In this document: piece after piece, positions 36,004 through 44,215 of the stretch | How the letters are laid out: each line of letters begins with the position of its first letter | Position numbering within the stretch: position 1 is the stretch's first letter | Assembly: GCF_004331735.1 (NCBI RefSeq) | Contig: NZ_SJSO01000029.1 | Span: 1-64,000, forward strand | Length of the DNA stretch: 64,000 nt | Direction of reading: 5' to 3' | Origin: Pedobacter psychrodurus | Lineage (GTDB): Bacteria; Bacteroidota; Bacteroidia; Sphingobacteriales; Sphingobacteriaceae | The notes under the pieces: generated by a model | The model's input: only the letters and a program-made list of their open reading frames with translations | Database searches by the model: none | Told to the model about the DNA's origin: nothing | Program-made: the position numbers and the translations under genes

Positions 36004-36052
36004 GACTTACGAAGTTTCAGAGGGCATAAGCGTAGGCAAAACTTCGTAAGTC
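36004..36052 (+). terminator. Long hairpin after the glutamate-synthase-like gene
   Basis: Fourteen-bp perfect stem (GACTTACGAAGTTT with its complement) and a 21-nt loop, starting 11 bp after the stop codon. There is no clear T-run, so it may be a repeat or an mRNA end-stabilising hairpin rather than a classic terminator. Confidence 0.4.
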
Positions 36053-36800
36053 TGGCCAGGGGAAGAATGAGTTTTTTTGGAAAGCAAGCTCAGTGGTGCT
36101 TAGGTTTTGTTCAGTCCTGCTTTCATTACAAGTCCGCACTCGTTCCTCGTTTGCGTGCTTTTCATTCCAATCAGGTTTAGGTGGCAGAGCTAGAAGATTA
36201 TTAATGTGTAAACCACCAAACGTTCCTACGGAACGAAAATGCCAATTATTCAATTGGCATTTCTACCCATGATGCGTCCCGCTGGGACGGCAAGGGAATA
36301 AAAGTTTAAATCATAATCTTGCAGTGGGGCAATGCATTAATTTTTATTGGTTGGTGTCCCACCAGCCAAGAAGATAACTATTTAATTTCGGTCGGTGGGA
36401 CACCAACCGATAGATGAAACAACTTTTGTCCTTCTAGATAAGCTATCAACATTAGATTCCAAAGAGCGGTCGTCATTCCCGCGCAGGCGGGAATCTTAAT
36501 ACGACTGACAAACCCTACTAAGGCATTACGATTCCCAATCAAGTTGGGAATGACGCTACGATGTGTAAATGTCATCTCTCTTCCAATATTGTCCTAAAAA
36601 AACTGTACCCTACTAGCAATTCCAATAGAAAGGTTGTCAATGATGATTGCCCGTTGCCTACCATCTTCACTAATAATTAACTGCCTTCACTACATCGTCC
36701 CATCGGGACGATTGATGGGTAAAAAAATAGATTATTTTTTCCGTTCCGTAGGAACGTTTCGTGTCTCGACATTGGAAAGATGGCCATTACATATAAAAAA

Positions 36801-36833
36801 AAAGAAGTCAAGTTTTAAAAACTTGACTTCTTT
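36801..36833 (-). terminator. Intrinsic terminator of asnS
   Basis: AAAGAAGTCAAGTTTT pairs with AAAACTTGACTTCTTT over 16 bp; the plus-strand A-run at 36794-36803 becomes a T-run on the minus strand. Confidence 0.85.
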
Positions 36834-36854
36834 GGTAATAGGCTATTTGTTTTT

Positions 36855-36901
36855 CCTAAACCCTAAACCCTAAACCCTAAACCCTAAACCCTAAACCCTA
36901 A
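36855..36901. repeat. CCCTAAA heptamer array in the asnS 3' untranslated region
   Basis: About 6.7 units of CCCTAAA (TTTAGGG on the asnS coding strand): five exact units at 36861-36895 with one partial unit on each side. It starts two bases after the asnS stop and ends before its terminator. The unit equals the plant-type telomeric repeat, but here it is just a short tandem repeat. Confidence 0.9.
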
Positions 36902-36903
36902 GG

Positions 36904-38352
36904 CTAAAACTCCGCGTTTTTCGGGAATCTTGGGAAAGCGATTACATCACGAATGTTGGTCATTCCGGTTACGAACAATACTAAACGTTCGAAACCTAAA
37001 CCAAAACCTGCGTGTGGAGCAGATCCAAAACGGCGGGTATCTAAATACCACCAAAGTTCTTCCTGCGGAATGTTTAAATCTTCCATACGTTTAGTTAAAC
37101 GGTCTAAACGTTCCTCACGCTGCGATCCGCCAATCATTTCGCCAATACCTGGGAATAAAATATCCATCGCTGCAACAGTTTGTCTGCCTTCTGCATCTGG
37201 CTCATTCTGGCGCATGTAGAATGATTTAATATCAGCAGGGTAATCCGTTAAGATTACCGGTTTTTTAAAGTGTTTTTCTACCAGGTAACGTTCGTGCTCA
37301 CTTTGTAAATCGGCACCCCATTCATCAATCAGGTATTTAAACTGTTTCTTCTGGTTCGGTTTAGAAGACTTTAAAATCCTGATCGCCTCAGTATATGTTA
37401 AACGCTCAAACTCGTTTGCCAAACAGAAATCTAATTTCTCTAACAAGCTAAATTCGCTGCGCTCGTTCTGCGGTTTTTGTTTGTCCTCTTCAGCTAAACG
37501 TGTGTTTAAGAATTCTAATTCATCTTTGCAGTTATCTAAAGCATATTTAATTACATACTTCATCATATCTTCTGCAAGCTGCATGTTGTCTTCTAAATCG
37601 GCAAAGGCAACTTCTGGCTCAATCATCCAGAACTCGGCCAGGTGACGTGTCGTGTTCGAATTTTCTGCCCTAAAAGTAGGGCCGAAAGTATAAATCTGTC
37701 CGAAAGCCATTGCCGCTAACTCACCTTCCAATTGCCCCGATACTGTTAAGTTAGTTGCACGGGCGAAGAAATCTTGTGAGAAATCTACTTTACCGTCTTC
37801 TGTGCGTGGTGTATTGTCGAAATCTAAAGTAGTTACCTTAAACATTTCGCCGGCACCTTCCGCATCACTAGCAGTAATTATTGGTGTATGCATGTACACA
37901 AAACCACGTTCGTTGTAGAATTGGTGAATGGCAAAAGCCAATGCATGACGCACCTTAAAAACGGCATTAAAAGTATTGGTACGGAAACGCAGGTGAGCAA
38001 TTTCGCGTAAAAACTCTAAACTGTGTTTCTTCGGTTGTAATGGAAACTTTTCAGGATCACTATCACCCAAAATTTCTACAGTTGTTGCTTTAATCTCAAC
38101 AGTTTGACCTTTACCGAGCGATTCGATTAATTTGCCAGTTGCAGAAATGGCTGCACCAGTTGTTATTCTTTTTAACAGCTCATCAGGTAAATTATTAAAA
38201 TCGATCACAACCTGGATATTGCTCATGCAAGACCCATCATTTAATGCAATAAACTGATTATTACGGAAAGTTCTAACCCATCCCATAACCGTTACTTCTG
38301 TGTCAAATGCTGTCGACTTTAATAAATCTTTAATTTGCTGTCTCTTAATCAT
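36904..38352 (-). CDS. asnS: Asparaginyl-tRNA synthetase
   Basis: A 482-residue class IIb aminoacyl-tRNA synthetase that charges tRNA-Asn. The N-terminal OB-fold anticodon-binding domain covers about residues 1-110 (VTVMGWVRTFRNNQFIALNDGS). Motif 2 is visible in FGPTFRAENSNTTRHLAEFWMIEPE and motif 3 in GFGLGFERLVLFVTGMTNIRDVIAFPR near the C-terminus. Length is normal. A TAAATTTG -7 element lies 20 bp upstream of the start, and a strong terminator follows beyond a CCCTAAA array. Confidence 0.98.
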   Translation of the reverse strand: MIKRQQIKDLLKSTAFDTEVTVMGWVRTFRNNQFIALNDGSCMSNIQVVIDFNNLPDELLKRITTGAAISATGKLIESLGKGQTVEIKATTVEILGDSDPEKFPLQPKKHSLEFLREIAHLRFRTNTFNAVFKVRHALAFAIHQFYNERGFVYMHTPIITASDAEGAGEMFKVTTLDFDNTPRTEDGKVDFSQDFFARATNLTVSGQLEGELAAMAFGQIYTFGPTFRAENSNTTRHLAEFWMIEPEVAFADLEDNMQLAEDMMKYVIKYALDNCKDELEFLNTRLAEEDKQKPQNERSEFSLLEKLDFCLANEFERLTYTEAIRILKSSKPNQKKQFKYLIDEWGADLQSEHERYLVEKHFKKPVILTDYPADIKSFYMRQNEPDAEGRQTVAAMDILFPGIGEMIGGSQREERLDRLTKRMEDLNIPQEELWWYLDTRRFGSAPHAGFGLGFERLVLFVTGMTNIRDVIAFPRFPKNAEF

Positions 38353-38372
38353 ATTGTTATTTGTAAAAGGCG

Positions 38373-38380
38373 CAAATTTA
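38373..38380 (-). promoter_or_regulatory. -7 element TAAATTTG of asnS
   Basis: Minus-strand TAAATTTG matches TANNTTTG 20 bp before the ATG at 38352. The -33 element is weak. Confidence 0.5.
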
Positions 38381-38478
38381 GAAAAAAAATATATCAGTTG
38401 GCAGTTTTCGGTACACAGTTTTCAGTTTTTTAGCAAGTGGCTCACTCTAAACTCCAAACGCTCAACTCCAAACTATTA

Positions 38479-39471
38479 CTACTGTTGTTGCTGCTGCTGT
38501 TGCTGGATCGCTTCCATATATTGTTGATAGCTGTTTTGTGTTCTGACGGTGGTTATCGTGCCTGAAGGTTTGGTATAGTTAACTTCCTTCGGTTGAAAGT
38601 AGGTTTCATTGTCATTAAAATCTTCATCATTGTAACCTACTGATACATTTACCTCCATGATGTGTTCGAAGCCGCCTTTGTAAACCCCTTTTACTGGCGA
38701 ACAATCGGTAAAGTTCCGTCCAACGGCCAAACGCACATGGTTTTCATTCACGATGCAATTGTTGGTAGGGTCTAAGCCCAGCCAGCCATATTCAGGCAGA
38801 TAGGCTTCGGCCCAGGCATGGGTTGCACCTTCGCCACGCATACCATCTCTGTTTGGGCAGATGTAACCGCTCACATATCTTGCCGGAATGCCCGTTAAGC
38901 GCAGCATCGCCGTTAATACGTGTGCAAAATCCTGACAAACGCCAGCCCTAAGCTTCAATATTTCATTTATAGTGGTATCAACGGCAGTTACACCTTTAAT
39001 GTATTCGAAATTGTTAAATACATCTGCGCAGTATTTTATCGCAGTTTGGTAAGGTGTATCTTCAGGTCCCTTAATACCTAAGGCGGTTTCTTTTAGTTGG
39101 ATAATTCCATCAAAACTTTCCTGACGTAAATAATCAATATAAGGCACTTCATATTTAAGCGCATTTAAGCTGTTCCATTGTTCGCTGCTGAACATATCAT
39201 CCTGCGGTAGTGCTTTGGCAAAAGTTTCTACACTTACTTTCGAGAAGATTTTAAGTTGGGTATGCGGTTCGTTTTGGGTAAAAGTGCCCACCTCGTTTCC
39301 GTAATAATCGATAAAAATCTCAATTTCCGGGCTTCCGGAGATATTCAGGTCGTGTTTAACCACTTTTTGGAAATCATCTTTAATCGGAAATAAAATAATC
39401 TGATTTGCACTATCCCGAACAGGCAATTCGTATTTGTAATTGGTGATGTGCTTGATTTTGAAAATTGGCAT
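38479..39471 (-). CDS. Transglutaminase-like protein with C-terminal polyglutamine
   Basis: A 330-residue transglutaminase-fold protein, third in an operon with ATP-grasp and alpha-E genes. The N-terminal beta region (YKYELPVRDSANQIILFP) is followed by the catalytic Cys in RAGVCQDFAHVLTAMLR, His in GATHAWAEAYLPEYGWLGLDPTN, and Asp in the same block, the usual Cys-His-Asp order. In this operon type the enzyme is thought to act as a peptidase or amide-modifying partner of the ATP-grasp ligase. It ends in MEAIQ followed by Gln residues, eight in a row, encoded by mixed CAG and CAA codons, an unusual tail that may vary in length. Confidence 0.9.
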   Translation of the reverse strand: MPIFKIKHITNYKYELPVRDSANQIILFPIKDDFQKVVKHDLNISGSPEIEIFIDYYGNEVGTFTQNEPHTQLKIFSKVSVETFAKALPQDDMFSSEQWNSLNALKYEVPYIDYLRQESFDGIIQLKETALGIKGPEDTPYQTAIKYCADVFNNFEYIKGVTAVDTTINEILKLRAGVCQDFAHVLTAMLRLTGIPARYVSGYICPNRDGMRGEGATHAWAEAYLPEYGWLGLDPTNNCIVNENHVRLAVGRNFTDCSPVKGVYKGGFEHIMEVNVSVGYNDEDFNDNETYFQPKEVNYTKPSGTITTVRTQNSYQQYMEAIQQQQQQQQ

Positions 39472-39566
39472 ATTGGCTATTGTTATGTTACCACAGATTT
39501 AAAAATCAATTGAAGAATAATATCTGTGTTAATCGGTGTTCATCTGTGGTTAAAAAAAATATAATC

Positions 39567-40502
39567 TTATGAATTTGCGAAATAATATTCATTTAACAGG
39601 TTTCCGATGCCGAAAAGTTCAGCCCTGATCTCTGTAAGGTAATGATGCAATTGCTCTTCGTTCATGGTATTTACCGAGCTATAGGTAATCATACTTTTTA
39701 AACGTCCTATTTTAAAAGATAAGTTGTTGTAATGTTCGATATTACTTTCGCTCTTTAGCCGGTTAAAATATCTCTCAATATTATTCATGGCATACAGTGC
39801 CGACCGTGGAAAATCATTGTTGAGCATCACTAATTCGATGATATTTTTTGCATCGAAACCTTGCCTGTAAGTTTTTAGATATAGCTCATAGCCACCTAAT
39901 GATAACAATAAATGTTTCCAGTAGGATATGTCGGTCAACAGATCTGGATTGCTGCTTATCGAGCTAAATTTAATGTCCAAAATATCAACCGATTGAATGC
40001 TTCTCTCCAGGTGTTTGCCAATGTTCATAAAACTTCTGCTTTCTCCTCGCTCCATTACACTGTCGGCAGTTCCGTTATATAACATTACCTGTTTAATCAA
40101 TACATCTAAGGCTGTAACAGGATCATCCTTTTGTACGTACCACAATAATTTTTCGTCTTTTACTGCATGGTAATATTCGTTTAAGCATTGCCATAAATCT
40201 TTAGGGATATGTTCCTGAACACTCCGTGCATTTTCTCGTGCCAGGGTAACGATGTTTAAAATCGAATTTTGATTCTCGCGGTTTAACAAGAGGTATTCTA
40301 TCACCGCCCGGCTATCGTGTTGGATATTCAATAGCTCATTTTCGTCATCTGATGAAAAAATCCTGATTACGGGCTTCCAGGTAAATTCCTGTATGGTATC
40401 TTGTGAGGAAGCGTAATTTATTTTTAACATGCGCAGCATACCATCGCTGCGCTCAACGTATCTGCTTAACCAATATAAACTTGATGCCACTCTACTTAAC
40501 AT
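39567..40502 (-). CDS. Alpha-E domain protein (DUF403)
   Basis: A 311-residue all-helical protein starting MLSRVASSLYWLSRYVERSDGMLRMLKI, the standard alpha-E opening with its ExxD residues. ENARSVQEHIPKDLWQCLNEYYH and RSFMNIGKHLERSIQSVDIL are further family blocks, with regularly spaced Glu residues giving the name. It lies 10 bp after the ATP-grasp gene and 95 bp before the transglutaminase gene on the same strand. The trio is a known conserved operon, predicted to build and process a peptide or amide product; the exact role of alpha-E is not established. Confidence 0.92.
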   Translation of the reverse strand: MLSRVASSLYWLSRYVERSDGMLRMLKINYASSQDTIQEFTWKPVIRIFSSDDENELLNIQHDSRAVIEYLLLNRENQNSILNIVTLARENARSVQEHIPKDLWQCLNEYYHAVKDEKLLWYVQKDDPVTALDVLIKQVMLYNGTADSVMERGESRSFMNIGKHLERSIQSVDILDIKFSSISSNPDLLTDISYWKHLLLSLGGYELYLKTYRQGFDAKNIIELVMLNNDFPRSALYAMNNIERYFNRLKSESNIEHYNNLSFKIGRLKSMITYSSVNTMNEEQLHHYLTEIRAELFGIGNLLNEYYFANS

Positions 40503-40512
40503 ATTCTGTATT

Positions 40513-41961
40513 CTAAGAAGTTAAAACCCATGTATCTTTACTGCCGCCGCCTTGCGAGCTGTTTACCACCAGCGAACCTTCTTTTAAAGCGACCCTGGTT
40601 AAGCCGCCTGGCACAATTGAAATGCCATCTGGTCCGTTTAAAGCGAAAGGACGAAGATCGATCCTGCGCGGTGCTAATTTTCCATTAATAAAGCATGGAG
40701 CAGAGGATAGGCTAATGGTGGGTTGGGCAATAAAATTGCGCGGATCTTTTAATATTTCAAGTTTGTATTCTTCGGTTTCCTGTTCGCTTGCCTCATGTCC
40801 CATTAGCATACCGTATCCACCGCTTCCATTGGTTTTTTTGATCACCATAGTGTTGATGTTTGCAAAAACATAATCGAGCTCATCTTGATTGCTAAGCTGG
40901 TAAGTGGGTACGTTCTTTAATATGGGGTCTTCGTTCAGGTAATACCTGATCATATCTGGCACATAGGTATAAACGGCTTTATCGTCGGCTACACCATTGC
41001 CAACCGCATTTACGATGGCTACATTGCCCTTGCGGTAAGCACCCATTAAGCCAGCAACACCCAGTACGCTATTTGGGTTAAAAACCAGCGGATCAAGATA
41101 GTCGTCATCTACACGACGATAAATCACATCAACCTGCTGCAGGCCAGTGGTAGTTTTCATAAATACCTTTTGATTTTTAACCACCAAATCACGTCCTTCT
41201 ACCAGTTCTACGCCCATTAAGCGAGCCAGGGTGGTATGTTCGTAATATGCAGAATTATACATGCCCGGGCTTAAGAGAACAATTGTTGGGTTCGAAACTG
41301 CTCTGGGAGAGAGGCTCATTAAATTTTTATATAATATGGCAGGGTACTCGGTTACACTTCTTACACTGCATTGCGGAATGAGGTCGGGGAATAGTCTTTT
41401 GGTGATTTCCCTGTTTTCGAGCATATAACTTACGCCTGATGGTGTTCGAAGATTATCTTCCAGTACATAAAATGTTCCATCGTGATCTCTGATCAGGTCT
41501 ATTCCGGCAATATGAATATAGATATCGTGTAATACATTTACATTGTGCATCTCTCTTAAAAAATGCGGACAAGAATAAATTACATTTATAGGTACAATCT
41601 GGTCTTTTAGGATAAATTGATTGCTATAAATGTCTTTTAAGAAAAGATTCAGCGCTTTTAGCCTTTGTTTTATCCCTTTTTCTATAAAAGACCACTCTGT
41701 TGAAGTGATAATTCTCGGGATAATATCAAAAGGGAAGATTTTTTCTATGCCTTCGCCGCTATCATATACGGTAAAGGTAATACCCTGGCTCATGAACAGC
41801 TTTTTGGCCAGTTCTTCCTTTTTGTTTAGGTTGTCGAGCGATTCTTTAGAGAAATTGTTGATGAAGTTTGAATAGTGATCTCTATAGTTATCACCATTTA
41901 GGAACATTTCATCGTAAGTTTTGGGATGATTAAAGTAATTTTTTATAAAATCTTCTATCAT
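40513..41961 (-). CDS. Circularly permuted type 2 ATP-grasp protein
   Basis: A 482-residue ATP-grasp ligase of the permuted DUF404/DUF407 class. The start MIEDFIKNYFNHPKTYDEMFLNG and FYVLEDNLRTPSGVSYMLENR are family signatures, the latter carrying metal-binding Glu and Asn. GVELVEGRDLVVK, DVIYRRVDDDYLDPLVF, NAVGNGVADDKAVYTYVP and TNGSGGYGMLMG (nucleotide-binding loop) follow in order. It probably joins an amino group to a carboxylate using ATP. It is first in the operon with the alpha-E and transglutaminase genes. Confidence 0.94.
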   Translation of the reverse strand: MIEDFIKNYFNHPKTYDEMFLNGDNYRDHYSNFINNFSKESLDNLNKKEELAKKLFMSQGITFTVYDSGEGIEKIFPFDIIPRIITSTEWSFIEKGIKQRLKALNLFLKDIYSNQFILKDQIVPINVIYSCPHFLREMHNVNVLHDIYIHIAGIDLIRDHDGTFYVLEDNLRTPSGVSYMLENREITKRLFPDLIPQCSVRSVTEYPAILYKNLMSLSPRAVSNPTIVLLSPGMYNSAYYEHTTLARLMGVELVEGRDLVVKNQKVFMKTTTGLQQVDVIYRRVDDDYLDPLVFNPNSVLGVAGLMGAYRKGNVAIVNAVGNGVADDKAVYTYVPDMIRYYLNEDPILKNVPTYQLSNQDELDYVFANINTMVIKKTNGSGGYGMLMGHEASEQETEEYKLEILKDPRNFIAQPTISLSSAPCFINGKLAPRRIDLRPFALNGPDGISIVPGGLTRVALKEGSLVVNSSQGGGSKDTWVLTS

Positions 41962-42129
41962 TTTGCTTAAATATTTCCTTAAATTATGATTTTGTAAGTG
42001 AAAAACTAATGTTTTTATATAAAAATTTAATAATAATATGATTTATGTCTATTTGTGATAATTTTTGTATCTGAATTTTAGTGTTTTATGTATTTTTTAT
42101 TAAAATTTTAATTTTTTTAATAAAAATAC

Positions 42130-42159
42130 TTGCTAATATGGATAAAATTTGTACTTTTG
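42130..42159 (+). promoter_or_regulatory. Strong promoter with no protein gene behind it
   Basis: TTG (42130-42132), exactly 19 bp, TACTTTTG (42152-42159): a full match to TTG-N19-TANNTTTG. The next downstream feature is a terminator about 35 bp away. Confidence 0.65.
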
Positions 42160-42193
42160 TGATGCTCGTTAATTATTATTATATATTTGGTTT

Positions 42194-42223
42194 AAAAAAA
42201 GCGCTGGTAACGGCGCTTTTTTT
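42194..42223 (+). terminator. Intrinsic terminator
   Basis: AAAAAAAGCGC pairs with GCGCTTTTTTT across an 8-nt loop; it works in both directions by sequence. Confidence 0.75.
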
Positions 42224-42277
42224 ATAAAAATTACAAGACTTATTCATAATCAACATAAACCAAACACCCTAAACCAA

Positions 42278-42305
42278 GAAAGCTCCAGTAAAACTGGAGC
42301 TTTTC
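42278..42305 (+). terminator. Intrinsic terminator
   Basis: GAAAGCTCCAGT pairs with ACTGGAGCTTTTC across AAA, followed by a T-rich stretch on the plus strand. Confidence 0.8.
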
Positions 42306-42849
42306 TTTTTATTCGCCTTATTTTTTAGCTTTTTCATTTATATTTCTTTTAAGTCTACGCTTTTCTTTTCTGCATTGTCAGGGAAAAGGGGTGATGTTTT
42401 TTTCGCAGATTTAAGATGATCAGCGTAGAAGCTATATAAGTCTATCGTCATCTCGACTGAAATGGAGAGATCTTTGAGCAAAGAAATAGACTAGTTGGCC
42501 ACCGTTATTATTGATCCTTCGTTACTTGTCTTCGACAGGCTCAGACAGACAAAGCACGGTTTAATTTTACCATATAAGGAATTTAAGAAAATGTAAGGCC
42601 ACAAAGCTTATATGATCCTTCTATGTCTCATATGGTTAAGAAACTAGAGGCAGTTTGTAGGGTATGTGGTTTAAAGAGAATGTTCAATTAAACATCCTTT
42701 TAAATCTGCCCTATTTTTCTGCGGCATCTAGGAGAACAGATGATTATGGCTTTATACTTCCCGAAGATTTAAGAAGGTAAAAAGTACAAATTAAGCAGGT
42801 GTTGAGGTTGTATACAATGGCGGGCTCTAATAGAAAAGTCGTCGTCTCG

Positions 42850-42867
42850 ATCCGATAGCTATCGGAT
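42850..42867. repeat. 18-bp palindrome ATCCGATAGCTATCGGAT
   Basis: Sits inside a GTCGTCTCGA...TGAAG...GGAGAGATC module that is uninterrupted elsewhere (for example 9242-9270). Confidence 0.85.
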
Positions 42868-42999
42868 GAAGTGAAGCGGAATGGAGAGATCTATAAACTA
42901 TGTTTAGTTTGAAAAGTTCAAAGATTTCTCCTTCAAAGGAGTTCTTTTAGAACACTGCGGTCGAAATGACGATCCCTCAAAAGGATTCTGAGTATAAAA

Positions 43000-43031
43000 A
43001 AAGCTATCCTGATTTTAATCGGGATAGCTTT
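43000..43031 (-). terminator. Intrinsic terminator of the ferritin gene
   Basis: AAGCTATCC pairs with GGGATAGCTT; the minus strand continues with a T-run (plus-strand TATAAAAAA). It lies 20 bp after the ferritin stop. Confidence 0.8.
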
Positions 43032-43051
43032 CAATATATGTTTTGTTGTTG

Positions 43052-43579
43052 TTATGCTTCAGAATAAGTGATTTTATTTACGTGTTTATCAATTTCCCAT
43101 CTTCCTGTGCCTTCTTCGCCAATCACTTCGAATAATTCTAATGCTCTACGTGCTTTGTATTCTTCTTCGCGTTGCTCTTTCAAGAACCAGTTTAAGAATT
43201 CCATGGTTACAAAATCCTGTTCCTTATGGCATTTAGAAGCCAGGTTTTTAAAACTTTGGGTAATCGCGATCTCTGCTTCTAAGGCATCTTCGAAAACTTC
43301 TCTAAATCCGGCAAATTCGGTTTTAATACCCGAAACTTCTGGAGATATTGCGTTTCCGCCCATATCTAAAACATATTTAAATAATTTTAACTGATGTACT
43401 CTTTCTTCTTCAGATTGCTTTAAAAAATAATCTGCTGAAAAATCGAATCCATTTTGGTCACACCAAGATGACATTGATAAATATAGTGATGAAGAGTGAG
43501 CTTCTTTTTTGATCTGCTGATTTAATAATGTTTCAATATCTTGTGATATTAAACATTTAATGCGCATTAAGTCTTTCAT
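43052..43579 (-). CDS. ftnA: Ferritin (iron storage)
   Basis: A 175-residue four-helix ferritin. Ferroxidase-site residues are visible: Glu in NQQIKKEAHSSSLYLSM (helix A), the EEERVHQLKLF block with the E..xxH pair (helix B), and EAEIAITQSFKNL plus LNWFLKEQREEEYKA in the later helices. It oxidises Fe(II) and stores it as a mineral inside a 24-mer. The length matches non-haem bacterial FtnA. A TACATTTG -7 element lies 25 bp upstream and a terminator follows. Confidence 0.95.
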   Translation of the reverse strand: MKDLMRIKCLISQDIETLLNQQIKKEAHSSSLYLSMSSWCDQNGFDFSADYFLKQSEEERVHQLKLFKYVLDMGGNAISPEVSGIKTEFAGFREVFEDALEAEIAITQSFKNLASKCHKEQDFVTMEFLNWFLKEQREEEYKARRALELFEVIGEEGTGRWEIDKHVNKITYSEA

Positions 43580-43604
43580 AATTTTCTTTGCTTAACTAAT
43601 GATA

Positions 43605-43612
43605 CAAATGTA
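43605..43612 (-). promoter_or_regulatory. -7 element TACATTTG of ferritin
   Basis: Minus-strand match to TANNTTTG, 25 bp before the ATG at 43579. The -33 element is not clear. Confidence 0.5.
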
Positions 43613-44033
43613 ACATCAAATTAACCATATTGTGTGATTTATTTGCTATATGAAATTAGTCTAAATTGCTGATAATTAGTTATTTGTAATCAGTTTAAAT
43701 AAGGTGGGGTGTATGATGGAGGATGTAATATGGATGACGGAATAACGCGAGACGGATACTGGTTGAGAATCAGAAGGATAGTGATCAGTTTTCAGTTGAC
43801 AATTTTCAGATACCAGTGAAATAACCATAAGTTTGGAGTTTTTAGTTGGGCATTTGACATCAGTTAACTGATTTAAACAATTAACCCAAAAGACCAGTTT
43901 GCAGTTACGAATGAATTTAAGCCTATGTTGAGTAATTGAGAATTAGGAAATGGGTTATATCGAAACTCACTTCGCGATCGTCATCCTGAGGGATAATTTA
44001 TTGTAAAAAATCAATATGATTGATTTTTTACCC

Positions 44034-44215
44034 TACGACTCACCGCCGCCGATTGGCTCTTTCTTTTTGGTGTCAAAAAGACCAGCAAAGCTAGCTTGAA
44101 CACATCTAAAAAAAATAAAAGCAAGTGAAAAAACAAAAACCACCGGCTGAAAATTTTTCTTTCAAAGCTAGGGGGATGGCTGGGGCGGTAGAGCCCGAAA
44201 AATTTGTTAGGCCGG
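44034..44215 (+). repeat. Hairpin-headed dispersed element, divergent copy
   Basis: Starts CCGCCGCCGATTGGCTCTTT, head hairpin CTTTTTG-GTGT-CAAAAAG, then ACCAGCAAAGCTAGC, and ends TTAGGCCGGAT. It keeps the layout of the 8040/8762/23899/24362 elements with a different stem sequence. Confidence 0.5.

Larger units (their letters stand above)
35993..36903. other. Intergenic hairpin cluster and asnS 3' region
   Basis: No gene. In order: a 14-bp perfect inverted repeat GACTTACGAAGTTT/AAACTTCGTAAGTC (36004-36052); hairpins CGTTCC/GGAACG, AATGCCAATT/AATTGGCATT and CGTCCC/GGGACG (about 36213-36290); a 15-bp inverted repeat GGTTGGTGTCCCACC (36349-36408 overall); a CCCGCGCAGGCGGG module (36478); reversed CGTCCC/GGGACG and CGTTCC/GGAACG hairpins (about 36697-36760); the asnS terminator; and a CCCTAAA heptamer array. 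Confidence 0.7.
42166..42305 (+). ncRNA. Candidate small RNA with one or two terminator hairpins
   Basis: Predicted start about 42166, seven bases after the -7 element. A first hairpin with T-run (42194-42223) would give an RNA of about 57 nt; read-through to the second (42278-42305) gives about 140 nt. A 29-codon ORF (ATG 42138 to TAA 42227) overlaps the promoter and could not be translated from this start. No family is recognised. Confidence 0.4.
41962..43051. other. Intergenic with compact promoter-terminator unit and repeats
   Basis: After the ATP-grasp start comes very AT-rich DNA, a strong plus-strand promoter and two terminators (see the candidate RNA), then repeat modules: GTCATCTCGACTG near 42449, the 18-bp palindrome at 42850, and an interrupted GATTTCTCC module near 42922-42970. 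No protein gene is supported. Confidence 0.7.

Noticed and set aside
36855..36901. True telomeric sequence
   Set aside because: The array is internal, under 50 bp and within a gene's 3' region; the match to plant telomere repeats is probably coincidence.
42138..42227. A 29-codon ORF with a hydrophobic product
   Set aside because: Its first codons contain the perfect promoter and its last codons the terminator stem; the promoter-terminator reading explains the sequence better. A small protein from another start is not fully excluded.
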